Below are positions 7,922-16,348 of a stretch of DNA of 64,000 bases, piece by piece. The stretch lies in contig CAYZBJ010000006.1 in NCBI GenBank assembly GCA_964476625.1, positions 25,611 to 89,610 of the forward strand, in the 5' to 3' direction. The notes beneath the pieces were generated by a model. That model searched no databases. It worked only from the letters and a program-made list of their open reading frames with translations, and had not been told where the DNA came from. Positions within the stretch are counted from its first letter, which is position 1. Each line of letters starts with the position of its first letter. Made by a program: the position numbers and the translations under genes. The stretch comes from JAMLIN01 sp964476625 (GTDB lineage: Bacteria > Pseudomonadota > Gammaproteobacteria > Burkholderiales > Burkholderiaceae_E).

Positions 7922-8788
7922 ATGTTCACTCTGCAGATTCTCGCCAACGGCGTGGTGCTGGGCTGCCTGTACGCCTGCATCGCGGTCGGGTTTTCGCTGG
8001 TGTGGGGCGTACTCAACGTCATCAACCTGATGCACGGTTCGTTCATCGTGCTCGGTTCCTATCTCGCCTGGGGGGCATACAACGCCCTTGGCCTCAGCCC
8101 CTGGGCGAGCCTCGCCATCGCCGCGCCGCTCTTCTACGTACTGGGCTACCTGATCCAGCGCGGGATCCTCAACCGCGTCATCGCGGCGCCGGTGCTGGTT
8201 ACCCTGACCCTCACCTTCGGGCTCGACCTGATCCTGAACAATGCGATGCTCCTCGGCTTCAAGGCCGACTATCGCAAGCTGCTGCTCGATCCTCCGCTGG
8301 GCTCGGTGGCCTGGGGTTCCGTCGTCGTGCCGGTCGACCGGATCATCGCGATGGCGCTCGCGCTGGCCCTGACAGCGGCCTTGTACGTGCTCCTGCGCAA
8401 GTCCCGCATCGGCCGCGCGATCATCGCGGTGCGCCTTGACCGCGATGCGGCGCGCCTGATGGGGGTGAACGTGGCCTCGACCTACGCGGCCGCCTTCGGC
8501 CTCGGCGCGGCGATGGCCGGCTGCGCCGGCGTGCTGCTCGCGCTGATCTTCCCGATCTCGCCGCTTTCGGCCACGCCCTATCTCGGCAAGGCCTTCGTGG
8601 TCTGCGTGCTCGGCGGCCTCGGCAGCGTGCCGGGCGCCGTGCTCGGCGGCCTGATCCTCGGGCTGGTCGAGAGCTTCGGCGCGCTGGCCTTCGGGCCCGA
8701 GCATGCGGTCACGCTGTCGTTCGCGCTGCTGATCCTGTTCCTGATCTTCCGGCCGCAGGGCCTGCTCGGCAAGCGGGGTTTCGAATGA
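7922..8788 (+). CDS. LivH-type ABC transporter permease
   Basis: This 288-residue inner-membrane protein has about eight hydrophobic helices and the family ending FRPQGLLGKRG. LivH-type permeases pair with LivM to form the channel of branched-chain amino acid type importers. The conserved loop LGGLGSVPGAVLGGLILGLVE near residues 238-258 is the segment that contacts the ATPases. The stop overlaps the start of the next permease by 4 bases. The 71-bp gap from the binding-protein gene holds no clear terminator, so all five transporter genes are probably one transcript. Confidence 0.92.
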   Translation: MFTLQILANGVVLGCLYACIAVGFSLVWGVLNVINLMHGSFIVLGSYLAWGAYNALGLSPWASLAIAAPLFYVLGYLIQRGILNRVIAAPVLVTLTLTFGLDLILNNAMLLGFKADYRKLLLDPPLGSVAWGSVVVPVDRIIAMALALALTAALYVLLRKSRIGRAIIAVRLDRDAARLMGVNVASTYAAAFGLGAAMAGCAGVLLALIFPISPLSATPYLGKAFVVCVLGGLGSVPGAVLGGLILGLVESFGALAFGPEHAVTLSFALLILFLIFRPQGLLGKRGFE

Positions 8789-9729
8789 TGCGCCGCAAGG
8801 ACTGGATCCTGTTCGGCGGGCTGCTGCTGCTCGCCTTCCTGCCCCTGGTCGGCGAGTCCTACACCTTGCGCCTGGGCACCATGGCCTGCATGTACGCGGT
8901 GATGGCGGTTTCCTGGAACGTGATCGGCGGCATGGCCGGCTATCCGTCGTTCGGGACCGCCGCGTTCTTCGGGCTCGGCGCCTATACCGGCGGCGTGCTG
9001 CTCGCCTCGGGCAGTTCGCTGCCGGTGGCGCTCGGCGCGGCTGGCGCGCTCGCATTCGCTGGCGCCATGCTCCTCGGCGCAGTGCTCATGCGCCTGCGCG
9101 GCCACTACTTCGCGATCGCCAGCCTGGCCGTGGCCGAAGTGCTGCGCGAGCTCACCAATTCGGCCACGGACCTCACCGGCGGCGGGATGGGCCTGAACAT
9201 TCCGCTCAGCATTTCGGGCGGCGCCGGCATGATGGACGAGGCCTCGTTCTACTTCCTCGCGATGTGGAGCCTGCTGTTCATCGCGGTCGTGGTCATCGCC
9301 CTGATCGAGCGTTCGCGGCTAGGCTTCGGCCTGGCGTGCATCCGGCAGAACGAATCGGCCGCCGACATGATCGGCGTCAACGCGACCCTGTACAAGAGCC
9401 TCGCCTTTGCCTTCTCGGGTGTCTTCGTCGCGATGGCCGGCACCCTGTATGCGGGATGGGTCCATTACATCGAGCCGCCCGACGTCTACGACATCCTGTT
9501 CGCGGTCAAGCCGATCGTCATGGTGCTGCTCGGCGGCCTCGGCTCGACCGCAGGGGCCATCATCGGCGCGTTCACCTTCCTCGGCATCGAGGAGGTGGTC
9601 TGGCGCAACTACCTGCAGGTGCATACCGGCGTGCTCGGCTTCCTGGTCGTCGTGCTGCTGCTGTTCCTTCCCCACGGAATCATCTCCATCGGGCGCCGCG
9701 TGCGCTCACTGCGGGCCGGCCATGGCTGA
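8785..9729 (+). CDS. LivM-type ABC transporter permease
   Basis: This 314-residue protein is the partner permease of the LivH-type subunit. It is strongly hydrophobic with roughly ten membrane segments and has the family block VSWNVIGGMAGYPSFGTAAFFGLGAY near residues 43-68 and the ATPase-contact loop LGGLGSTAGAIIGAF near 251-265. The start ATGATG at 8785 overlaps the upstream stop, and the 3' end overlaps the ATPase gene by 8 bases. These overlaps point to strict co-translation of the importer. Confidence 0.92.
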   Translation: MMRRKDWILFGGLLLLAFLPLVGESYTLRLGTMACMYAVMAVSWNVIGGMAGYPSFGTAAFFGLGAYTGGVLLASGSSLPVALGAAGALAFAGAMLLGAVLMRLRGHYFAIASLAVAEVLRELTNSATDLTGGGMGLNIPLSISGGAGMMDEASFYFLAMWSLLFIAVVVIALIERSRLGFGLACIRQNESAADMIGVNATLYKSLAFAFSGVFVAMAGTLYAGWVHYIEPPDVYDILFAVKPIVMVLLGGLGSTAGAIIGAFTFLGIEEVVWRNYLQVHTGVLGFLVVVLLLFLPHGIISIGRRVRSLRAGHG

Positions 9730-10480
9730 GCTGATGCAACTCGATGCGGTGTCGCGCCGTTTCGGCGGGCTGCAGGCCCTCGACCGGGTGACGCTGGATA
9801 TCGGCCGGGGCGAGGTCCTCGGCCTGATCGGACCGAACGGCGCCGGCAAGACGACGCTGGTCAATGTGGTCACGGGCGTGCATCGCGCCACCGGTGGGCG
9901 CGTCCGGTTCGAGGGGCGGGACATCACGTCCTTCCAGCCGTACCAGGCGGCGCGAGCCGGTATCGCGCGCACTTTCCAGGTCGTGCAGCCGTTTCCCGAG
10001 TTGAGCGTGCTCGAGAACGTGACGGCCGCCGCCCTGTTCTGCGGTGGCAACGGGGGCCTGCGCAATGCGCGCACGGTCGCCGGCGAGAAGCTGGAGTTCG
10101 TCGGCCTGTCCGCGGCGGCCGACCAGCCGGCGGCCAACCTCACGCTCGCGATGCGCAAGCGGCTGGAACTGGCCAAGGCGCTCGCGATGAAGCCCAAGCT
10201 GCTGTTCCTCGACGAGGTGAACGCGGGGCTGAACTCGGCCGAGGTCGAGCAGGCGATGGGCCTCATCCACCAGATCGCCGCCACCGGCGTGACCATCGTG
10301 CTGATCGAGCACCTCATGAAGGTCGTGCTGTCGGTGTGCTCGCGGATCGTGGTCCTGCACAACGGCGCCCTCATCGCCGACGGCTCGCCCTCGAGCATCG
10401 TGTCCAATCAGCACGTCGTCGAAGCGTACCTCGGCAAGAAGTATGCGCAGATGGCGGCGCAGGCCGCGGGGAATCCATGA
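9722..10480 (+). CDS. LivG-type ABC transporter ATPase
   Basis: This 252-residue ATPase carries the Walker A motif GPNGAGKTT (about residues 37-45), the Walker B segment LLFLDEVNAGL and the switch His in LIEHLM. The signature region reads NLTLAMRKRLELAKAL instead of a canonical LSGGQ; this variant occurs in some LivG-type subfamilies, but it is a notable departure. The gene overlaps livM at its start and livF at its end (ATGA). It hydrolyses ATP on the cytoplasmic face of the importer together with the LivF-type subunit. Confidence 0.92.
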   Translation: MAELMQLDAVSRRFGGLQALDRVTLDIGRGEVLGLIGPNGAGKTTLVNVVTGVHRATGGRVRFEGRDITSFQPYQAARAGIARTFQVVQPFPELSVLENVTAAALFCGGNGGLRNARTVAGEKLEFVGLSAAADQPAANLTLAMRKRLELAKALAMKPKLLFLDEVNAGLNSAEVEQAMGLIHQIAATGVTIVLIEHLMKVVLSVCSRIVVLHNGALIADGSPSSIVSNQHVVEAYLGKKYAQMAAQAAGNP

Positions 10481-11238
10481 CGACATCATCGAGTCCGCCC
10501 GCCGGGGCGAGCGACGCCGAGTTGATGCGAATCGAAGGCCTGCAGTCGGGCTACGGGCCGGTCACCGTGCTGTGGGACGTCAACCTCGTGGTGCGCGAAG
10601 CGCGGATCACGGCGCTGATCGGATCGAACGGCGCGGGCAAGTCGACGCTCATGCGCACCATTTCGGGCCTGGTCCCGACCCGTGCCGGGCGCCTGCTGTG
10701 GCAGGGGCGCGAGATCCAGCACAGCACGCCGGCGCAGGTGCTCGGCATGGGCATCGCGCATGTCCCCGAAGGGCGCCGGCTGTTCAGCGCCATGACGGTC
10801 GAGGACAACCTGGTCATGGGCGCCTACCTGCGTCCCGGCAATCGCGCGCAGCTCGCCCGCGACCTCGAGCGCGTCTACACGATCTTCCCCAAGCTCGCGG
10901 AGCGCCGCACCCAGGCGGCCGGCACCATGTCGGGCGGCGAACAGCAGATGTGCGCGATCGGACGAGGGCTCATGGGCGCCCCGCGCCTGCTGATGATCGA
11001 CGAACTCTCGCTGGGGCTGTCGCCACTGCTCGTCGAACAGCTGATCGAAGCGCTGGTCTCGCTCAACCGCGACGGACTGACGATCCTCGTCGTCGAGCAG
11101 GATGTCGTCGCCGCGCTGGAGGTTTCCAGCCACGCCTTCGTCATGGACATGGGTCGCGTCGTCCAGCACGGACCCAGCGACCAGTTGCTCGCGGACCCTG
11201 CCGTCCGCAAGGCCTATCTCGGCGCGCTTGCCGACTGA
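10477..11238 (+). CDS. LivF-type ABC transporter ATPase
   Basis: This 253-residue ATPase has Walker A GSNGAGKST (about residues 49-57), the LivF hallmark HVPEGRRLFSAMTVEDNL, the signature TMSGGEQQM and Walker B LLMIDELSLGL. It is the second ATPase of the Liv-type importer. The start is the ATG overlapping the livG-type stop; an N-terminal extension of about 15 residues rich in Ser and Pro precedes the first strand. A GGAGAG ribosome site then begins the next gene 24 bp downstream, so the catabolic genes probably share the transcript. Confidence 0.92.
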   Translation: MTTSSSPPAGASDAELMRIEGLQSGYGPVTVLWDVNLVVREARITALIGSNGAGKSTLMRTISGLVPTRAGRLLWQGREIQHSTPAQVLGMGIAHVPEGRRLFSAMTVEDNLVMGAYLRPGNRAQLARDLERVYTIFPKLAERRTQAAGTMSGGEQQMCAIGRGLMGAPRLLMIDELSLGLSPLLVEQLIEALVSLNRDGLTILVVEQDVVAALEVSSHAFVMDMGRVVQHGPSDQLLADPAVRKAYLGALAD

Positions 11239-11262
11239 TTTCACTTCCGATGGAGAGTAAGC

Positions 11263-12015
11263 ATGAGTACCCGAGTTCTCTCGGCTGGCGGTTATCGCTA
11301 TATCCCGGCGGTTTCGCAGTATTCGGGCGGTGTCGCAGCCGAGGCCGGCTTTCGCATCGAACGTGCGCGGTTCTCGCGCGTCGTGCCACTGCGCGAGGGC
11401 TTCGACCTGATCGAGAAGCATCTCGCCGCTCTCGGGCGCCCGAACGCGGCGTTCTGCGCCTGCGAGCTGCGCTCGCCGGCGCCGTTCACCGAGGCCGGGT
11501 TTCGCGAATTCAATGCGATCTACGTCGGCACGCTGAAGCGCTGGAACGTGATCGAGGGTGAGGAGAACCCGGTCGCGCGCAGCAATGTCTGCCCCGAACT
11601 CGACCCGCCGGCCGAACCCGGCTTCTACGCATTCAGCTACACGGTCGTCGACCCCGATGCCGACCCCTCGTTCGTCGTTGCCGGCAGCGCCGAGGCGCCC
11701 GAAGGCAAGGGCGACTACCGCGACAACGCGATCGCGCGCGGCGACGTTTCCCCCGCGGGCATTCGCACCAAGGCGAAGTGGGTGCTCGGCGAAATGGAGC
11801 GCCGCATGCAGGCGCTCGGTTTCGACTGGCAATCTGCCACGGCGGCCCAGCTCTACACGGTGCACGATGCGCACCCCTTCATCGGCGAGGAACTGGTCGA
11901 GCGCGGCGCGATGCGCGGCGGGCTCACCTGGCACTTCGTTCGTCCGCCGATCCTCGAACTCGAGTACGAGATGGACTGCCGTGGCGTTCCCGTCGAACGT
12001 GTGCTCAAGGTCTAG
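11263..12015 (+). CDS. CnbZ-like protein (2-amino-5-chloromuconate deaminase family)
   Basis: This 250-residue protein matches, from memory, a family annotated as 2-amino-5-chloromuconate deaminase (CnbZ), known from chloronitrobenzene degradation. It has the conserved blocks GGYRYIPAVSQYSGGVAAE at the N-terminus, FCACELRSPAPFTEAGFREFN in the middle, NPVARSNVCPE and a C-terminal LEYEMDCRGVPVERV. The fold may be related to RidA-type deaminases, with an internal duplication; this is a guess. Genomic setting, between a Liv importer and an FAH-family hydrolase, supports a role in breaking down an amino-substituted compound. The family call is moderately sure; the substrate is not known. Confidence 0.6.
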   Translation: MSTRVLSAGGYRYIPAVSQYSGGVAAEAGFRIERARFSRVVPLREGFDLIEKHLAALGRPNAAFCACELRSPAPFTEAGFREFNAIYVGTLKRWNVIEGEENPVARSNVCPELDPPAEPGFYAFSYTVVDPDADPSFVVAGSAEAPEGKGDYRDNAIARGDVSPAGIRTKAKWVLGEMERRMQALGFDWQSATAAQLYTVHDAHPFIGEELVERGAMRGGLTWHFVRPPILELEYEMDCRGVPVERVLKV

Positions 12016-12030
12016 CCGGACGGAGTCGGG

Positions 12031-12873
12031 ATGAAACTGCTTCGCTATGGCCCGGTCGGCCGGGAGAAGCCGGGCGCCGTCGACGCCAGGGGCCGGGTCC
12101 GCGATCTGGCGGGCCTGGTGGGCGATATCGACCTGCGCGAACTCACGCCACGGCGTCTCGCCGAACTGGCGCGGATCGAGCTCGAATCGCTGCCGGAAGT
12201 CCCCGCCGGCGAACGGCTCGGGGCTTGCGTTGCGCCGATCGGCAAGGTCGTGTGCGTCGGACTGAACTACTCCGACCACGCGGCCGAGAGCGGCATGTCG
12301 GTGCCCACCGAGCCGATCCTGTTCCTCAAGCCCTCGAGCGCGGTCTGCGGACCGAACGACGATGTGCAGATCCCGCGCGGCTCGCGCAAGACCGACTGGG
12401 AGGTCGAGCTCGGCGTGGTCATCGGCACGCGGGCGAAGTACGTCGAGGAAGTCGATGCGCTCGATCACGTCGCCGGCTACTGCGTGGTCAACGACGTCTC
12501 GGAGCGGGAATTCCAGCTCGAGCGCCAGGGCCAGTGGGACAAGGGCAAGAGCCACGACACCTTCGCGCCGGTCGGCCCCTGGCTGGTGACGCGCGACGAG
12601 ATCCCCGATCCGCAGGCGCTGTCGATGTGGCTGGAAGTCAATGGCCGGCGCTTCCAGGATGGCAGCACGAAGACGATGGTATTCGGCGTGCGCGAGCTCG
12701 TCGCCTACGTATCGCGCTTCATGACCCTCGAGCCGGGCGACGTGATCTCCACCGGCACGCCGCCCGGGGTGGGCATGGGGCAGAAGCCGCCGGTCTACCT
12801 GAATGTCGGCGACGTGATGCGCCTGGGCATCGAGGGGCTGGGCGAGCAGCGCCAGGCCTGCGTGAACATATAG
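12031..12873 (+). CDS. fumarylacetoacetate hydrolase (FAH) family protein
   Basis: This 280-residue protein has an FAH C-terminal domain (about residues 72-280). Visible features are VGLNYSDHAAE at 77-86, the metal ligands Glu124 and Glu126 in WEVELG and Asp155 in VNDVSERE, and the late GDVISTGTPPGVGMG motif. Members hydrolyse or decarboxylate 2-oxo or 2,4-dioxo acids with Mg or Mn. It follows the CnbZ-like gene by 15 bp with an SD-like GGAG, and is the last gene of the plus-strand cluster. It may act on the product of that enzyme. Acylpyruvase, oxalocrotonate decarboxylase and diketo-sugar-acid hydrolase are all possible activities. Confidence 0.85.
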   Translation: MKLLRYGPVGREKPGAVDARGRVRDLAGLVGDIDLRELTPRRLAELARIELESLPEVPAGERLGACVAPIGKVVCVGLNYSDHAAESGMSVPTEPILFLKPSSAVCGPNDDVQIPRGSRKTDWEVELGVVIGTRAKYVEEVDALDHVAGYCVVNDVSEREFQLERQGQWDKGKSHDTFAPVGPWLVTRDEIPDPQALSMWLEVNGRRFQDGSTKTMVFGVRELVAYVSRFMTLEPGDVISTGTPPGVGMGQKPPVYLNVGDVMRLGIEGLGEQRQACVNI

Positions 12874-12874
12874 C

Positions 12875-14419
12875 TCAGGTCCCGCAGAAGGTCTGGTAGC
12901 CGGCGGTGAGCGCCGCCGGCGCCGGCTCGGCATAGGCGCCGAGTTCGGGCGCCTGGTCGAAGGGGCGGCGCAGCGCATCGAGCAGGCGCTCGAAAGGCGC
13001 GAGATCGTCCTGCTCGCTGGCCGCCGCGAGCGCCTCTTCGACCCGATGGTTGCGGGGAATGATCCAGGGGCTCGTGCGCCGCATTTGCATGGCGCGTTCG
13101 GCAGCGGCCGGGCCGCCGCGGGCCTCGTCGGCCGCGCAGCGCTCGCGCCAGCGCGCCAGCCAGGGATCGAGCGCAGCCGGCTCGGCGAACAGGGTCCGCA
13201 GCGCGGCGTCGCGGCCTTCGGCGGCATCGGCGAGGTGGCGCCAGGCCAGCGTGAAATCCGCCGCCTGCGCATGCAGCAGCGTGAGCCAGTCGGCGGCGAG
13301 CGCAGCGTCGGCTGCATCATCCGCAGCATTGGCCGCGTACAGGCCGAGCTTCGCGCGTTGGCCGCCCAGCAGTGCTTCCTCGTAGAGCGCGGAAAAGGCA
13401 TCGAGCACTTCGGTGGCGCGCTCGGCGGCCTGCCGCATGCCGGCTTCGTCGCCGGGGTCGGCCATCAGCGGCAGCAGGGTTTCGGCGAAGCGGGCGAGAT
13501 TCCAGCGCGCGATCGCCGGCTGCTTGCCGAAGGCATAGCGCCCGCCGTGGTCGATGCTGCTGAAGACGGTGGCCGGATCGTAGGCCTCGAGGAAGGCGCA
13601 GGGCCCGTAGTCGATGGTCTCGCCCGAGATCGCCATGTTGTCGGTGTTCATGACGCCGTGGATGAAACCGACGTTCATCCATTGCGCGACCAGGCTCGTC
13701 TGGCGCGCGGCGAGCGCGTGCAGCAGGGCGAGATGGCGATCCGGCTCGCCCGCGAGCGCCGGGTCGTGGCGCCGGATCGCGTAGTCGGCGAGCCGGCGCA
13801 GCGCGTCGTACTCGCCGCGCGCCGCGAAGAACTGGAAGGTACCGACCCGCAGGTGGCTCGCGGCCACGCGGGTGAGCACCGCGCCGGGCAATGGTATCTC
13901 GCGGAACACCGATTCGCCGGTACCGACCACGGCGAGCGCACGGGTGGTGGGGATGCCCAACGCATGCATGGCCTCGCTGACCAGCGCTTCGCGCAGCATC
14001 GGCCCGACGGCCGCCTTGCCGTCGCCGCCGCGCGAGAAGGGCGTCCGACCCGAGCCCTTGAAGGCGATGTCGCGGCGTCGGCCGGCGTGGTCGAGCAGCT
14101 CGCCGAGCAGCAGGGCGCGGCCGTCGCCCAGCTGTGGCGAGAAGCCGCCGAACTGGTGGCCGGCGTAGGCTTGCGCGATCGGCTCGGCATCGGACGGCAG
14201 CAGGTTGCCGGAGAAGACTTCCGCGCCCTGCGCACCGCCCAGCGAGCCGGCATCGAGCCCGAGCTCGGCGGCCAGTGCCTCGTTGAAGAACAGCAGCCGG
14301 GGCGCGGGCGCCTTCGCGGGCTGCCAGGCGACGAAGCTGCCCGGCAGCTCGCGCGCATAGGTGTTGTCGAAACCGAAGCGAAGCGGTCCTGCTGCCGGGG
14401 CGGATACGGATTGGCTCAT
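12875..14419 (-). CDS. selO: protein adenylyltransferase SelO (YdiU/UPF0061 family)
   Basis: SelO is a pseudokinase-fold enzyme that AMPylates Ser, Thr or Tyr of redox-related proteins. The 514-residue product has the family blocks YAGHQFGGFSPQLGDGRA (near 85-102), KGSGRTPFSRGGDGKA, EALVSEAMHALGIPTTRAL, GVMNTDNM with the metal-binding Asn-Asp pair and DYGPCAFLE. It ends in TFCGT, where Cys512 holds the place of the C-terminal selenocysteine or cysteine of other members. The gene faces the FAH gene with 1 bp between the stops. A CATACT hexamer ends 6 nt before the ATG, so the transcript may be leaderless. Confidence 0.93.
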   Translation of the reverse strand: MSQSVSAPAAGPLRFGFDNTYARELPGSFVAWQPAKAPAPRLLFFNEALAAELGLDAGSLGGAQGAEVFSGNLLPSDAEPIAQAYAGHQFGGFSPQLGDGRALLLGELLDHAGRRRDIAFKGSGRTPFSRGGDGKAAVGPMLREALVSEAMHALGIPTTRALAVVGTGESVFREIPLPGAVLTRVAASHLRVGTFQFFAARGEYDALRRLADYAIRRHDPALAGEPDRHLALLHALAARQTSLVAQWMNVGFIHGVMNTDNMAISGETIDYGPCAFLEAYDPATVFSSIDHGGRYAFGKQPAIARWNLARFAETLLPLMADPGDEAGMRQAAERATEVLDAFSALYEEALLGGQRAKLGLYAANAADDAADAALAADWLTLLHAQAADFTLAWRHLADAAEGRDAALRTLFAEPAALDPWLARWRERCAADEARGGPAAAERAMQMRRTSPWIIPRNHRVEEALAAASEQDDLAPFERLLDALRRPFDQAPELGAYAEPAPAALTAGYQTFCGT

Positions 14420-14425
14420 GCGCCC

Positions 14426-14431
14426 AGTATG
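14426..14431 (-). promoter_or_regulatory. -10-like element immediately before selO
   Basis: CATACT on the minus strand (14431-14426) is followed by GGGCGC and then the selO ATG. There is no room for a Shine-Dalgarno sequence after a start point 6-8 nt downstream of the hexamer. No matching -35 was found; the call rests on spacing shared with other genes in the window. Confidence 0.35.
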
Positions 14432-14467
14432 AGGGGCTTCGAGTCGCCCTGTTGCCGGCGAGGGCGG

Positions 14468-15658
14468 CTATCGTGCCGGTCGTTGCGGCTCGATCGCGGC
14501 GATGGCTGCCACCCGCGCCTGGTGGACGAGTTGGGGGATCCGGGCGGGATCGGCAGCCGTCGCGGCGATGGACCCGGCGTCGATCGAGCTTGCCGCCGCG
14601 GCGACCAGGTGCAGCCAGCCGGCCTGGGAGAACTCGGTGTCGTCGCTGGCGCCGGCTGGCGCCATGCCGGGGTTAGCGTCGATGTCGCGTTCGGCCGCCA
14701 GTCCGGCGCGCACGGCCGTGAGCACCGGTTCGAGCCGCTCGGGGCGGCGGATCAGGTCCAGGCGCCTGGCGAGTTCGGCGAGGGCGTCGGGTGAAAGCGT
14801 GTTGGCGGCGAGGATCACGTCGTACTCGCGGGCGACCAGCAGCGCCAGCACGCGGCAGGCATTGGGCACTCGCAGGCGGGTCGCGATGGTCTCGATCGCC
14901 GGTGCTGGCTCGGGCGCGATGCGCGAGCACAGCGCTGCGAAGCGCACATCGAGCGCGGCGTCGGCCGCCGCCGCACGGTCGGCCGCGCGCAGCGCCCGCG
15001 CAAAGCCGTGGCCATCGCCCGCGCCGAGACGATCGAGCTCCGGGAGGATGCGCGCGAGCGCGCCGCACTCGCGCAGGATGGTGAACATGCGCGAAGGCCG
15101 CGCCGTCATGAGGCCACGGGCGATCTCCTGCCAGCTGCGCTCGGGCACGAGTGCATCGACTTCGCCCGAGTCGACCATCGTGCGCATCAGCGCCATCGTC
15201 TCCGGGGCGATGCCGAAGTCCGGGAAACGGGCGGCGAAGCGGGCCAGCCGCAGGATCCGGACCGGATCCTCGGCGAAGGCCTCGCCGACATGGCGCAGGA
15301 CGCGCGCCGCGATGTCGCGCTGGCCGCCGAAGGGGTCGACCAGGCTGCCGTCATCGGCTTGCGCGATGGCGTTGATCGTGAGGTCGCGCCGGGCGAGGTC
15401 GTCCTCGAGGCTGACGTCCGGCGAGCAATTGAAGGCGAAGCCCCGATAGCCGCGCGCGGTCTTGCGCTCGGTGCGGGCGAGCGCGTATTCCTCGTGGGTG
15501 CGCGGGTGCAGGAATACCGGGAAGTCGCGCCCGACCGGGGTGAAGCCGAGTTCGGCCATGCGCTCGGGCGTTGCGCCGACCACCACCCAGTCGGTGTCGC
15601 CGGGCGGCAGGCCGAGCAGCGCATCGCGCACCGCGCCCCCGACCCGGTAGATCTTCAT
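14468..15658 (-). CDS. cca: CCA-adding enzyme / multifunctional CCA protein
   Basis: This 396-residue class II tRNA nucleotidyltransferase adds or repairs the 3' CCA end of tRNAs. It has GGAVRD at residues 7-12 with the DTDW catalytic aspartates at 21 and 23, then RRDLTINAIA and the GQRDIAARVLRHV and AEDPVRILRLARF motifs of the neck. The C-terminal part is divergent, and I do not see the HD signature of the longer multifunctional form, so HD phosphohydrolase activity is doubtful. The ATG overlaps the stop of the preceding GST gene by 4 bases. Confidence 0.9.
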   Translation of the reverse strand: MKIYRVGGAVRDALLGLPPGDTDWVVVGATPERMAELGFTPVGRDFPVFLHPRTHEEYALARTERKTARGYRGFAFNCSPDVSLEDDLARRDLTINAIAQADDGSLVDPFGGQRDIAARVLRHVGEAFAEDPVRILRLARFAARFPDFGIAPETMALMRTMVDSGEVDALVPERSWQEIARGLMTARPSRMFTILRECGALARILPELDRLGAGDGHGFARALRAADRAAAADAALDVRFAALCSRIAPEPAPAIETIATRLRVPNACRVLALLVAREYDVILAANTLSPDALAELARRLDLIRRPERLEPVLTAVRAGLAAERDIDANPGMAPAGASDDTEFSQAGWLHLVAAAASSIDAGSIAATAADPARIPQLVHQARVAAIAAIEPQRPAR

Positions 15659-16332
15659 GCGGGCCCGGGCGGCGGATCCCGGTAGGGCTCGTCGCTGGCG
15701 AGGTAGCGCCCCTCGCCGCGGGCCGCGTCGATCCAGGCGCGCATCGCAGGCAGCGCCAGCATCGCCTCGGCCCAGGGGCTGAGATCGACCGGCAGCTCGA
15801 CGCCGTAGGTGCGCAGGCGCATCAGCACCGGCGCGTAGAAGGCGTCGGCCGCGCAGAAGCGCCCGAACAGGAACGGGCCATCGGGATTGGGGCCGTCGTG
15901 CGCGTTGCCGAGCAGCTCGAAGACCCGCGCGATGTCGGCTTCCACGTCGGCGTCGCGGCCCTTGCCGGGCAGCGACGCCGAGATGTTCATCGGCATCCGT
16001 GCGCGCAGCGCGAAGAAACCCGAATGCATCTCGGCGCACAGGCTGCGGGCGCGTGCCCGCAAGGCGTCGTCGACCGGCCAGATGCCGGCATCCGGATAGT
16101 GCTCGGCGAGATACTCGGCGATCGCGAGGGTGTCCCACACGACCAGCCCGTCGTCGGTGACCAGGGTCGGGACCGTGCGGGCGGGCCGCAGGGCGGCCAT
16201 GCCCGCCTCGAACTCCGGTGTCTGGAGCAGGTACTGCTGCTCCTCGAACGCGATCGCGCACTGGCGCATCAGCAGCCAGGCGCGCATCGACCAGCTCGAG
16301 TAGTTCCGGTCGCCGATGAGGAGCCTGATCAT
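15655..16332 (-). CDS. glutathione S-transferase family protein
   Basis: This 225-residue GST-fold protein has an N-terminal thioredoxin-like domain starting IGDRNYSSWSMRAWLL, with Ser as the likely glutathione-contacting residue, VPTLVTDDG as the cis-Pro segment and DTLAIAEYLAE as the specificity motif. An alpha-helical C-terminal domain runs from about residue 85. The YSSWSMR type start is typical of a bacterial zeta-like or uncharacterised class. It lies between an NDUFA9-like gene (17 bp upstream) and cca (overlap), so the three are co-transcribed. Substrate is not predictable. Confidence 0.87.
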   Translation of the reverse strand: MIRLLIGDRNYSSWSMRAWLLMRQCAIAFEEQQYLLQTPEFEAGMAALRPARTVPTLVTDDGLVVWDTLAIAEYLAEHYPDAGIWPVDDALRARARSLCAEMHSGFFALRARMPMNISASLPGKGRDADVEADIARVFELLGNAHDGPNPDGPFLFGRFCAADAFYAPVLMRLRTYGVELPVDLSPWAEAMLALPAMRAWIDAARGEGRYLASDEPYRDPPPGPA

Positions 16333-16348
16333 CGCACTCGCCTCGTGA

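Noticed and set aside
10486..13401. A 971-codon open frame on the minus strand across livF, the CnbZ-like gene and the FAH gene
   Set aside because: The sequence is only the antisense of well-supported genes; long shadow frames are expected at this GC content.
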